This document shows positions 7,793 to 15,129 of a stretch of 64,000 nucleotides of DNA, one piece after another. The notes below the pieces were generated by a model. The model did not search any database. It had not been told where the DNA came from and saw only the letters and a list, made by a program, of their open reading frames with translations. Source of the stretch: Bacteroidota bacterium. GTDB taxonomy: Bacteria > Bacteroidota > Bacteroidia > Bacteroidales > NBLH01. The stretch spans positions 62,001-126,000 of the forward strand of contig JANYKN010000005.1 in NCBI GenBank assembly GCA_025361565.1, given 5' to 3'. How positions within the stretch are numbered: position 1 is the first letter of the stretch; each line of letters begins with the position of its first letter. The position numbers and the translations under genes are program-made.

Positions 7793-8011
7793 TCAATTTC
7801 CATCTACAGTCATCTGGCTGATAGCAGACATTACACCACCTGCGACCATCATGTAACCTGCAATTGAAACCAATACTACTGGCATTGTCGGGGCTGCAAT
7901 AATTGCACTTCCAGCTGCAGCCAGGCATAATCCAAGAGCCCTGAATATTTTAAATACTCTTGGTGTTGGTGCGATAATCCGCTTAATTAGTGATAAATCA
8001 TTATTTGCCAT
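7793..8011 (-). CDS. Small two-span membrane protein of the uncharacterised 3-gene module
   Basis: 72 residues. A basic N-terminal helix (NDLSLIKRIIAPTPRVFKIFRALG) is followed by two hydrophobic segments rich in Ala/Gly (LCLAAAGSAIIAAP and VVLVSIAGYMMVAGGVMSAI). Size and topology are holin-like, but no function is established. Its start overlaps the end of the upstream gene by 11 bases, so the two are coupled. It is the last gene of the leftward module 9005 to 7793 and is followed by the bidirectional terminator. Similar small proteins recur beside the same partners in other Bacteroidota, as far as I remember. Confidence 0.7.
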   Translation of the reverse strand: MANNDLSLIKRIIAPTPRVFKIFRALGLCLAAAGSAIIAAPTMPVVLVSIAGYMMVAGGVMSAISQMTVDGN

Positions 8012-8252
8012 CTTTCATACCTTTAAAAATGAATGATTCAACGTGATGAAGCCTTTTTTCAAGGAATTCGATTTTCTGGTTCATCAATTCATTGATTCCC
8101 TTGAATTCGGTTTTTATTAAAGAAGTAGTAGTTTTCACCTCAGCCAAGTCTTTTTCCACCCGCTTAAAATCCGAGTGCAATTGCTTAGTGAAAAATGCCA
8201 CCATTGAAAGCAGCACCGAAATGATTATCCCAAATAGTTGAAATTCGTTCAT
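8001..8252 (-). CDS. Membrane-anchored coiled-coil protein of the 3-gene module
   Basis: 83 residues: an N-terminal membrane helix (FGIIISVLLSMVAFF), then a charged helical tail with heptad character (DFKRVEKDLAEVKTTTSLIKTEF..., NQKIEFLEKRLHHVE). The architecture resembles small phage lysis-associated proteins such as XhlA or spanin-like components, although in XhlA the helix order is reversed. It starts three bases after the 249-residue protein gene stops and overlaps the next gene by 11 bases, so all three form one transcription unit. The function is unknown. Confidence 0.7.
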   Translation of the reverse strand: MNEFQLFGIIISVLLSMVAFFTKQLHSDFKRVEKDLAEVKTTTSLIKTEFKGINELMNQKIEFLEKRLHHVESFIFKGMKDGK

Positions 8253-8255
8253 AAC

Positions 8256-9005
8256 TTATGCTACTGAAACAATTGCCAAACTATTATACGAGCCATTTTT
8301 CAATGGATATTGAATTCCATTCATAAGCTGGAAGAATTCAACTTTCAGCAAATAAACTTTTATTCCGGTTCCAACTGGCAAAGCAACTGGAGTCAGAATA
8401 ATAGCATTTGAAGTCAAATCAATTGGCAAGTTTTCTTCATTGGTAATTTGCAAATCTGAAACGCCATTTTCAAAATCAATATCCGCCATTGCACCATTAA
8501 TGCTAAAATGAGTCGCACCAGATGGATACGCTATATCTTTCTGAGGCACCAGGTTATTAATAGTAATCACCCCAGTTGCTGGATCTACAGTAAATGCTTT
8601 ATACAACACGCTACTTAACACCGAATTAGCGTTGAAGTTAAAACCATTCAATAAAGCTTTACCTTCAGCAGTTGCCAAACCAATCGAAGGTTGGCGTGAA
8701 CCTCTGATACTGGTAGTATCCAGGTTAAGTTCATTTTTCATCAATTGTGTCACTCTCGAAGTAACATAAGTATCCGATGCGTCCAGCATCAAACTGCGGA
8801 GGGCATCCCTCAGAAATTTACCTGTGGAACCAGCCAATCCAAATTCTGTGTTATTCTCCCTGGTTCTTGCAAAATTTGGATCATTCGCAATTTTATCAGC
8901 CGAAATACTGCTTTTCTCTTTAACAAGAAATTGCCCATCTTTTTTGTAGAAGGTCATTCCACCCATGGTGCCTTCAATTTTTAAAAGACCTTTTTGTTGT
9001 GCCAT
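8256..9005 (-). CDS. Uncharacterised Bacteroidota family protein, first gene of the 3-gene module
   Basis: 249 residues from the ATG at 9005 (MAQQKGLLKIEGTMGGMTFYK). A longer reading to 9068 adds a non-conserved tail and is rejected. The N-terminus (GTMGGMTFYKKDGQF.VKEK, then DPNFARTRENNTEFGLAG..GKFLRDALRSL) and the ending (VEFFQLMNGIQYPLKNGSYNSLAIVSV) match a widespread but undescribed Bacteroidota family. The first 100 residues are helical with many Arg/Asn; the remainder is beta-rich. There is no signal peptide or catalytic motif. Its constant company with two small membrane proteins and a divergent HTH-like gene suggests a conserved module, possibly phage-derived. That is inference. Confidence 0.7.
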   Translation of the reverse strand: MAQQKGLLKIEGTMGGMTFYKKDGQFLVKEKSSISADKIANDPNFARTRENNTEFGLAGSTGKFLRDALRSLMLDASDTYVTSRVTQLMKNELNLDTTSIRGSRQPSIGLATAEGKALLNGFNFNANSVLSSVLYKAFTVDPATGVITINNLVPQKDIAYPSGATHFSINGAMADIDFENGVSDLQITNEENLPIDLTSNAIILTPVALPVGTGIKVYLLKVEFFQLMNGIQYPLKNGSYNSLAIVSVA

Positions 9006-9148
9006 AATCTTAAATTTTAAATGTAAATAATTGATTCTATACAATATTACGAAGCAATTGGCTGCCATTTTATACCTGCGTTCCGTTATTGCCTTAAATT
9101 GCCTTATAATGACTTATAATTCAGTGTAATAAGTCCAAACAAAGCCAT

Positions 9149-9201
9149 TATCTTTGTAATCAATTATTATTAAAGTCATATTAAAGCCGTATTAAAGTCA
9201 T
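9149..9201 (+). promoter_or_regulatory. Promoter box plus three tandem 11-base iterons reaching the start codon
   Basis: A TATCTTTG -7 box (9149-9156) is followed by three contiguous 11-mers, ATTAAAGTCAT (9169-9179), ATTAAAGCCGT (9180-9190) and ATTAAAGTCAT (9191-9201). The last one overlaps the ATG of the downstream gene. Related words appear upstream in both orientations (near 9105 and 9128). An 11-base period puts all copies on one helix face, as in a cooperative operator or iteron array. The natural ligand is the small protein encoded just downstream. Confidence 0.6.
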
Positions 9202-9418
9202 GGGTGAAGTAAAAAGTTCGAAAATTGAAGCAAAACGCGTCTGTATTTACCCTAAGGATGTCCAAATCCTTACAGGTAAAAGCGAACGCTCAGCCCGCAA
9301 AATAATAGCCAGGCTGAAGCTCATTCATTCAAAAGAAAAGCACCAGCTGGTAACAATAAAGGAACTTTGTGATTATTTAGGGCTGGAAGAAATGGAGGTA
9401 AGGAAACTATTAATTTAA
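9200..9418 (+). CDS. Small putative DNA-binding regulator, divergent from the 3-gene module
   Basis: 72 residues. VCIYPKDVQILTGKSERSARKIIARLKLIHSK looks like a helix-turn-helix (excisionase/MerR-like reading: a Y-P-x-D-x-Q-x-x-T-G-K-S motif, then a recognition helix). A C-terminal helical part, HQLVTIKELCDYLGLEEMEVRKLL, could be a second HTH. The family is common in Bacteroidota islands but not characterised. The gene begins inside the 11-base iteron array and faces the 9005-7793 module, so autoregulation and control of that module are plausible. The next feature rightward is a tRNA gene on the other strand. Confidence 0.65.
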   Translation: MGEVKSSKIEAKRVCIYPKDVQILTGKSERSARKIIARLKLIHSKEKHQLVTIKELCDYLGLEEMEVRKLLI

Positions 9419-9513
9419 AATATTCAATATAGCATACAACTACAGTAAAATAAGGAAACCCAATTAGTTTAGGTGTTTCGCATTTGTTGTACCTATGTTG
9501 TACCTGTAAATAA

Positions 9514-9548
9514 GAAACCCTTGCAATATCAATATTTGCAAGGGTTTC
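9514..9548 (-). terminator. Terminator hairpin downstream of tRNA-Arg
   Basis: GAAACCCTTGCAA (9514-9526) and its exact inverted copy (9536-9548) form a 13-bp stem with a nine-base loop. On the minus strand it lies 14 bases past the tRNA 3' end and is followed by TTATTT, fitting the tRNA transcript end. It could also stop the rightward transcript of the gene ending at 9418. Confidence 0.75.
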
Positions 9549-9561
9549 GTGTTTTAAAGCG

Positions 9562-9635
9562 TGAACCCAGAAGGATTCGAACCTTCGACCTACAGCTTAG
9601 AAGGCTGTTGCTCTATCCAGCTGAGCTATGGATCC
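9562..9635 (-). tRNA. tRNA-Arg (TCT)
   Basis: Read on the minus strand, the 74-base sequence folds as a cloverleaf: acceptor GGATCCA with TGGGTTC (two G-U pairs), D-arm GCTC/GAGC, anticodon stem ACAGC/GCTGT with loop CTTCTAA (anticodon TCT), and T-arm GAAGG-TTCGAAT-CCTTC. The discriminator base is A; no CCA is encoded. It borders the accessory region to its left, a typical integration neighbourhood, but no duplicated tRNA end was found. Confidence 0.95.
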
Positions 9636-9750
9636 ATTTTTGTTTTCGGGTGGCAAAGATATATAAAAAACCTGAAAAACATAAATTTAGATTCGTATTT
9701 TTATCAGTAATTATTCCTTATAAATGAAGTAAGTCCAAAATCAACAAATA

Positions 9751-9885
9751 TTATGGCTGTTCCTGATACGTTAAATTTTCAAACTTACCGTTAGTAATAT
9801 TCATTTCTGCTCCTGCAATACCACTACTTGGAATAAGAGTAGCACTAAAAGTCAATTTATACAAAAAGAAGTATCTTATTAATAT
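9751..9885 (-). pseudogene. Possible 3' fragment of a decayed gene
   Basis: On the minus strand a protein-like frame, RYFFLYKLTFSATLIPSSG then IAGAEMNITNGKFENLTYQEQP and a stop, is preceded immediately by an in-frame TGA and has no plausible start. It looks like the C-terminus of a lost protein. No family is recognised. The rest of 9636-9969 shows nothing. Confidence 0.3.
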
Positions 9886-9969
9886 TCAATGCTAAACCGA
9901 TATTCCCATGTTGATTAAATGAAACCTATGTACTACTTTATGGTAATATTTCCCAAAAAGCAAAATTCC

Positions 9970-10677
9970 CTATTCACAGCATCCATCTACAGTGCATGAA
10001 GAACCATTCGATATTTCAATTTTACCTCTTTGATTTTCTTTTTGCCATTCGGCAAATGATTTTTCTATGGTTTGCATAAAAACCTTAGTATCCTGAGCTC
10101 CTGAAACCGCATATTTTCTATCGAAAACAAAATATGGAACCCCTTGAATGCCTAATTGTTGACTTTCTGCTATGTCTGCCGCAACTTCTTCCACATATAA
10201 TTTACTTTCTAATGCTGATTTTAAAGCCAAGGGATCTAATCCTATTTCGGTTCCAATTTTGATTAAAGTTTGTAAATCATCTGTATTTTTCCCTTCAGTG
10301 AAATATGCATGGAAAAGCTTCTCCTCAGCTTCCTCCTGTTTGTTGTACTGTTTGGCAAAATGTGCAAAACAATGTGCATTTAAAGAATTTGCAACTATCG
10401 CTTTGTCAAAATTATAAATCAATCCTTCTTTAGCTGCCATCTTTGTTACCTGATCATTCATCTTTTTGGCATCATCAATGCTAATACCTTTATGTTCTGA
10501 CAGATATTGGTGGATATTTTTGTTCGGATCAGTTTTCATATTAGGTGATAATTGGTAACTTTTCCAAATCACTTCAATTTTTTCTTTTTCCGGAAACTGT
10601 TCCTGTGCCTTTTCAAACCTTCGTTTTCCAATATATCAAAAAGGACACATCACATCGCTCCAGATTTCGATTTGCAT
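9970..10677 (-). CDS. FrnE/DsbA-family thiol oxidoreductase with in-frame TGA at the second active-site Cys (possible selenoprotein)
   Basis: Reading from the ATG at 10677 gives MQIEIWSDVMCPF-TGA-YIGKRRFEKAQEQFPEKE, continuing in frame to IEVIWKSYQLSPNM and the whole rest of a FrnE-type protein (VANSLNAHCFAHFAK, GIQGVPYFVFDRKYAVSGAQ). The TGA at 10636-10638 falls exactly on the second Cys of the family's CPxC active site. Everything else is intact, giving 235 codons, close to family length. An upstream in-frame ATG (10698) would add MDSIQNK. A conventional reading would start at a GTG (10572) and lose the active site. Options are selenocysteine insertion (Cys-x-x-Sec), a nonsense mutation, or a base-call error. 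A weak hairpin can be drawn within about 45 bases after the TGA. The C-terminus has extra cysteines (SSCTVDGCCE). The gene is monocistronic. Confidence 0.7.
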
Positions 10678-10767
10678 TTTATTTTGAATGGAATCCATAA
10701 TTATTTAAATTTTTACTGATTTTATCTAAAATGCAAATTTACATTTATTTGCTTTCTAAAATATAGC

Positions 10768-10785
10768 ACTATACAAAAGTATAGT
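10768..10785 (-). promoter_or_regulatory. Operator-like palindrome over a promoter box, upstream of the FrnE-like gene
   Basis: ACTATAC-AAAA-GTATAGT is a perfect 7-base-arm palindrome. On the minus strand TACTTTTG (10774-10781), a match to the TAnnTTTG -7 box, sits across its centre, so a dimeric repressor (HxlR/MarR/TetR size) bound here would block the promoter. A second box, TAAATTTG (10734-10741), is closer to the gene. No candidate regulator gene is adjacent. Confidence 0.5.
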
Positions 10786-11011
10786 TGCATATTTTAGGTT
10801 ATTCGAATATTGAAAGCTTCATAATCGAAAATATGTTTAGATAAAAATATTTAACTCCAAAACATTCAATCGAACAAGTGAATCTCTTCAAGCGATTGGG
10901 TATCTTTACCACATCGAGGTTCCTCGATTGTTCGAAGGCTGAGAAACCATATCATCTTCAGTAATCAGCATTTCATTGAAAGGGTTCAACTTTTGATTTC
11001 GATTCGTGTAT

Positions 11012-12799
11012 CTAGCCCAATTCCTTCATCCAATTTACCAAACCTTTTTTCTCAATAATCTGCATCAATTTTTCAGGTAAAGCAGCAAATTTGAATTCTA
11101 TACCCGATAATTTGATAATTCCTTTTTCAAACTGCACATCTATTGAATCACCCGGTTTATAAGCATTTACAACTTCGGGCAAAACAATTAATAACAAACC
11201 TTGATTAATAGCTGAGCGGTAAAATATTCGGTTTACTGATTTTACAATTACTGCCTTCACTCCTGCATGTGCCAATCCAACTGCAGGATGCTCGCGTGAA
11301 CTTCCACAACCAAAATTATCTCCAGCAATAATGATGTCACCCGGTTTGATATTTTTGATAAAATTGGAGTCAAAATCAATAAATAAATGAGGCATAATAG
11401 ATTCGGCATCAGAACTCAATACGTTATAAGTAAGATTACCAGCAAACATCAAATCGGTGTTAAGATTGTCAACATCTTTATAATTCCAAATTCCATCTAA
11501 TCTTCTATTATCGTTTTTATCAATAGTAAGTGTAGATATTTGTTGTTTTTGATATGGGAAAACTTCATTGGTCTCAACTCCGTGTGAATCTGCAATCTCA
11601 CCTTTGATTGCGGTATATGCAACATTAGCAGGTGATGCAAGATAAATGCTTGCCTCTTTGTTTCCCATCCGCCCCAAAAAATTACGGTTCGAAGTTGAAA
11701 TAACCTTATAGCCATCGGCAGGTATCCCCTGCCCTGTTCCCAAACATGGACCACACGATGAAGTTAGGATGGTAGCGCCTGCTTCAACCAATTTTGTAAT
11801 TAAACCTTCTTCAATAGCTTGTAAATAAATCTTTTGCGAAGCAGGTGTAACCAATAATTGAAAATCGTTTGCAATTGTTTTGCCTTCTAAAATACGCGCA
11901 GCTTCTCTGATATCTTCTATCCGCCCATTGGTGCAGGTTCCAATAAATCCCTGATTTATTTTAATACCCTTCACTTCTGCCATTGCCTTTACATTGTCAA
12001 CATGATGAGGAACGGAAACTACTGGAAAAATATCATCAAGTTTTATATGGATCTCCCTTGCATAATTCGCATTTTCATCAGCCCAAATGCCTTCAATCTT
12101 TGTTTTGCCGTAGAAAGCAGCCAAAACTTCATCAGGAGGAAATACAGCGTTTTTAGCACCCATTTCAGATGCAAGATTGGCAATGGTCATCCTGTCTGAT
12201 ATATTCAATGTTTTAACTCCTTCGCCATGGTATTCGATAGACATGTAATTAGCACCGTCAGAGCCAATCATACCGATTATCCACAATGAAAGGTCTTTGG
12301 CATATACACCGTTTTTTAATTGGCCTGTTAGTACAATTTTGAGCGATTCGGGCACACGGAACCAAGTTTCGCCCCTTTTCCAAATTCCGGCAGCTTCTGT
12401 GCGATCAATTCCTGCAGCCATTGCATTAAATGCACCAGCAGTACAGGTATGACTGTCGCTCCCAACTATAATCATCCCTGGCATAGCATGATATGACATA
12501 ATCTGGTGGCAAATACCTTTTCCAGCATCATAAAATTTTTTAATGCCATGAGTATTTACGATATTCCTGATTTCCTGATATTGAGTAGCTAATTTTGCAG
12601 AAGTTGGCGGGGCATTGTGATCCAAAACCACCAATAGTTGATCAGGGTCAGCAATCTTTTTACCGCCCATTTTTTCAAATGTCTTTAGAATACTTGCAGT
12701 GTTGTCGTGGGTTAAAATAATATGAGGTTTTTTGAAAATAACGCTTCCCTGTTCTGCTTCAAATATTTTTTCTACAAAAGTTTTTCCTTGCATAATCAA
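11012..12799 (-). CDS. Fused large+small subunit aconitase-family isomerase (3-isopropylmalate dehydratase-like), paralogue 1
   Basis: 595 residues. The first about 400 residues are a LeuC/aconitase large-subunit domain: substrate loop GSDSHTCTAGAF, Fe-S Cys in FIGTCTNGR, and the SCGPCLG pair. The remainder is a swivelling LeuD-like domain with GDNFGCGSSREHPAVGL, the substrate-contacting loop. All three cluster cysteines are present, so an active 4Fe-4S hydro-lyase is expected. Candidate substrates are isopropylmalate, citramalate/methylmalate, homocitrate or dimethylmalate. Domain fusion into one chain differs from the usual separate LeuC and LeuD. It lies 78 bases downstream of a second fused paralogue and shares its operon. 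No other leucine-pathway gene is in the window. Confidence 0.85.
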   Translation of the reverse strand: MIMQGKTFVEKIFEAEQGSVIFKKPHIILTHDNTASILKTFEKMGGKKIADPDQLLVVLDHNAPPTSAKLATQYQEIRNIVNTHGIKKFYDAGKGICHQIMSYHAMPGMIIVGSDSHTCTAGAFNAMAAGIDRTEAAGIWKRGETWFRVPESLKIVLTGQLKNGVYAKDLSLWIIGMIGSDGANYMSIEYHGEGVKTLNISDRMTIANLASEMGAKNAVFPPDEVLAAFYGKTKIEGIWADENANYAREIHIKLDDIFPVVSVPHHVDNVKAMAEVKGIKINQGFIGTCTNGRIEDIREAARILEGKTIANDFQLLVTPASQKIYLQAIEEGLITKLVEAGATILTSSCGPCLGTGQGIPADGYKVISTSNRNFLGRMGNKEASIYLASPANVAYTAIKGEIADSHGVETNEVFPYQKQQISTLTIDKNDNRRLDGIWNYKDVDNLNTDLMFAGNLTYNVLSSDAESIMPHLFIDFDSNFIKNIKPGDIIIAGDNFGCGSSREHPAVGLAHAGVKAVIVKSVNRIFYRSAINQGLLLIVLPEVVNAYKPGDSIDVQFEKGIIKLSGIEFKFAALPEKLMQIIEKKGLVNWMKELG

Positions 12800-12877
12800 A
12801 TTATTTAAATTTTAGGATCATTTTAAATAGTTTCGAATCTCATTTCGGTTCAATTTTCAAATGATTAATTTCTTATG

Positions 12878-14692
12878 TTAAAAAAGTCCACCTTGTTGGT
12901 AAATTTCTAATTGCACTTCAGAAAATGGTTCTGCCTTCACTTTTTTTCTCTTACTTACATTTTCCAATTCACCTGTTTCAAGATTTACACTTAATGTGTC
13001 ACCATCCGTTAAATCCAATTCATTAATAAAATTAGATATAATAATAGGGAAAGCTGCATTAATGGCATTTCGTTCGTAAATAGCACCAAATGAATCTGCA
13101 ATAACCGCTTGAATACCCAGTGCTACAAAACAATCAACTGCCTGCTGACGTGAACTTCCGCTGCCAAAATTTTTATGCACCACAACAATGTCCCCTTTTT
13201 TTGCTTTTTTTGCAAAATCTTCATATCCTGCAAGGTTATCGAAAGTATATTGGCCCATTTCATTCATTTCTGTAATAGCCAGATAGCGGTTATGAAAAAT
13301 CATATCGGTGTCGATATCATCTTTGGGAATATACCAAACTCTCCCTTCCAGAATAACAGGCTTATCTAATTTATCATGATGTGAAATTTCTGATGATACC
13401 TTATTAATGTTTGTTCCCAACTTAAAAACGGCAGGTTTTTCGGGTATATCATCAAAAGTAGTAATATAACCTGCCAATGCTGACGCAACCACTGTTGCAG
13501 GCGAGGCGAGGTAAACCAAACCTTTACCTTGCTTTCCAGGGAAATTGCGGTTTCCGGTACTAACAGTAACTTCACCTGGACCGTTTTGTCCCACTTGTCC
13601 TGCTGCACAACCGGCACAACCGGCATTTGAAACCATGGCACCTGCATTTTTGAATATTTCTATCAATCCTTCGCTCAGGCATTGCATCCAAATTTTATCA
13701 GTTGTAGGCACTATTTTTAAAACAACACCAGGAGCAACTTTTTTCCCTTTAATTATTTTTGCAACCTCGCGCAAATCCTCCATGCGACCATTGGTGCAAC
13801 TTCCAATAAATGCGGAATCAATTTTTATTTTCTTAACCTGTAAAATATTTATTGCATCATGCGGCTTTCCGGGCAATGAAATCATAGGTACAAACTGCGA
13901 AAGATCCAAATTAAAAACCTGATCATATTCAGCATCCAGATCTGCCTCTATCAATTCCAATTCTCTTCCTGTCGCCTTTTTGCAATATTCCATTACTTCT
14001 TTATTTGGTACCATAAGAATAATGATAGCACCCATTTCTGTACCCATTGAAGCAATGGTAATCCGCTCATCCAGTGTTAATTTATCAACTTCTTCTCCAT
14101 ATATTTCAATGGAATAACCCAATAATTGATTTGCACCAAAGCGGTTTAGCAAGTTCAATACAATATCTTTAGCATATAACTTTTCTGGACGTTTACCAAT
14201 CAGGTTAATTTTAACCGATTTAGGTACTTTAAACCAAACTTTGCCTTTCGTAAATGCAACAGCAATATCCTGATCGCCCATGCCCTGACCGAAAGAGCCA
14301 ATAGCTCCAAGAATATTGGCATGAGAATCGGTTGTAACAGCTGTAGAACCAGGATATGCCAAGCCCTCTTCTATTAAAGTATGTGTGCCAACTCCGTGGT
14401 TAATATCAAATACCCGGAAACCTCTTTCGCGTGCAAAAACACGACATTTATGCTGGTTTATTGCATATTTCTGATCCGATCCGGTAGGATTTGTATCAAA
14501 AGTGAAAAACGTTTTTGCTGGATTTTCAATGGTAAGATTGTGTTCTACAATATGATTAACTACATTTGCGCCGCCAAAATCTCTTGCAACACGGGCATCG
14601 ATTTCAATATCGATAATATCACCTGGTTTAACTTCCTTATGCTTAGAATGGAGAGTCAATATTTTTTCTAACAAAGTCATCGGTTTGCTCAT
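12878..14692 (-). CDS. Fused large+small subunit aconitase-family isomerase, paralogue 2
   Basis: 604 residues with the same fused layout: a LeuC-like domain (TTDSHANILGAIGSFGQGMG, FIGSCTNGR, then GCAGCAAGQ in place of the more usual GCGPC) and a LeuD-like domain (HKNFGSGSSRQQAVDCFVALG). The three cluster cysteines are kept, but the Cys-Ala-Gly-Cys spacer and the small-domain loop differ from paralogue 1 (GSGSSRQQ versus GCGSSREH), which points to a different substrate. It is the first gene of the operon 14692 to 11012. The upstream region (14693-15129) holds a terminator-bearing RNA candidate that could be an attenuator for this operon. Confidence 0.85.
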   Translation of the reverse strand: MSKPMTLLEKILTLHSKHKEVKPGDIIDIEIDARVARDFGGANVVNHIVEHNLTIENPAKTFFTFDTNPTGSDQKYAINQHKCRVFARERGFRVFDINHGVGTHTLIEEGLAYPGSTAVTTDSHANILGAIGSFGQGMGDQDIAVAFTKGKVWFKVPKSVKINLIGKRPEKLYAKDIVLNLLNRFGANQLLGYSIEIYGEEVDKLTLDERITIASMGTEMGAIIILMVPNKEVMEYCKKATGRELELIEADLDAEYDQVFNLDLSQFVPMISLPGKPHDAINILQVKKIKIDSAFIGSCTNGRMEDLREVAKIIKGKKVAPGVVLKIVPTTDKIWMQCLSEGLIEIFKNAGAMVSNAGCAGCAAGQVGQNGPGEVTVSTGNRNFPGKQGKGLVYLASPATVVASALAGYITTFDDIPEKPAVFKLGTNINKVSSEISHHDKLDKPVILEGRVWYIPKDDIDTDMIFHNRYLAITEMNEMGQYTFDNLAGYEDFAKKAKKGDIVVVHKNFGSGSSRQQAVDCFVALGIQAVIADSFGAIYERNAINAAFPIIISNFINELDLTDGDTLSVNLETGELENVSKRKKVKAEPFSEVQLEIYQQGGLF

Positions 14693-14861
14693 ATTTCAGT
14701 TTTTAAATCCAATAGCAAAATTAGATTATTTTCTGTAGACGAAAAGATGAAATTTATCATCAGTTATCTAATATTACAGTATAAGTCAAAATTGAAAAAT
14801 AAAAAATATTCAACAAACGTTAGTTCAAGATTAAACTGAAACAATTTGATTAACAGATAGC

Positions 14862-14954
14862 AAAAAGGACTGCGTGAAAATCAAGCAGTCCTTCTTACTT
14901 ATTAACCTCTTTATACTAACCTAAAACCTACATGAAAATGTTATAACAATCAAC
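14862..14954 (-). ncRNA. Short RNA candidate with terminator, third member of the 31.5 kb RNA family
   Basis: On the minus strand a TACATTTG box (14959-14966) is followed by GTTGATTG, TTATAACA, TAGGTTTTAGGTTAGTAT and GTAAGAAGG, then a 9-bp hairpin (14865-14873 with 14885-14893) and T5. The same words in the same order (TGATTG, TTATAACA, AGGTTT, TTAGTAT, GTGAGAGG) occur in the two units at 31.5-31.9 kb. Predicted length is about 90 bases. It could be a free small RNA or a leader/attenuator for the gene starting at 14692, about 170 bases downstream. The rest of 14693-15129 shows nothing clear. Confidence 0.5.
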
Positions 14955-15129
14955 TATTCAAATGTAATTCAAAAGATTGTTAAGTTAACCGAACAAATGT
15001 TAATGTATGTTAACCTGCTAATTTCTTTTCTATTTAGATTTTCTGTTTAAATACAATGTTTTTTTAACCTCTAAAAATTAAATTCCTTATCATCTTTTTA
15101 TAATTTCGCAAAGATTAAAAAAATAAATA

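Noticed and set aside
9514-9562. Possible attachment site: GGGTTTC-type similarity between the hairpin and the tRNA end
   Set aside because: The 13-bp stem is better explained as the tRNA terminator; no direct repeat of the tRNA 3' end is found at the island's other side.
9970-10572. Treating the FrnE-like gene as a normal 200-residue protein starting at GTG
   Set aside because: This start lies inside the conserved domain and removes the active site; the upstream codons before and after the TGA are clearly the same protein.
13545-13922. 125-codon ORF opposite the fused isomerase gene
   Set aside because: Antisense shadow of a well-conserved enzyme; no start context.
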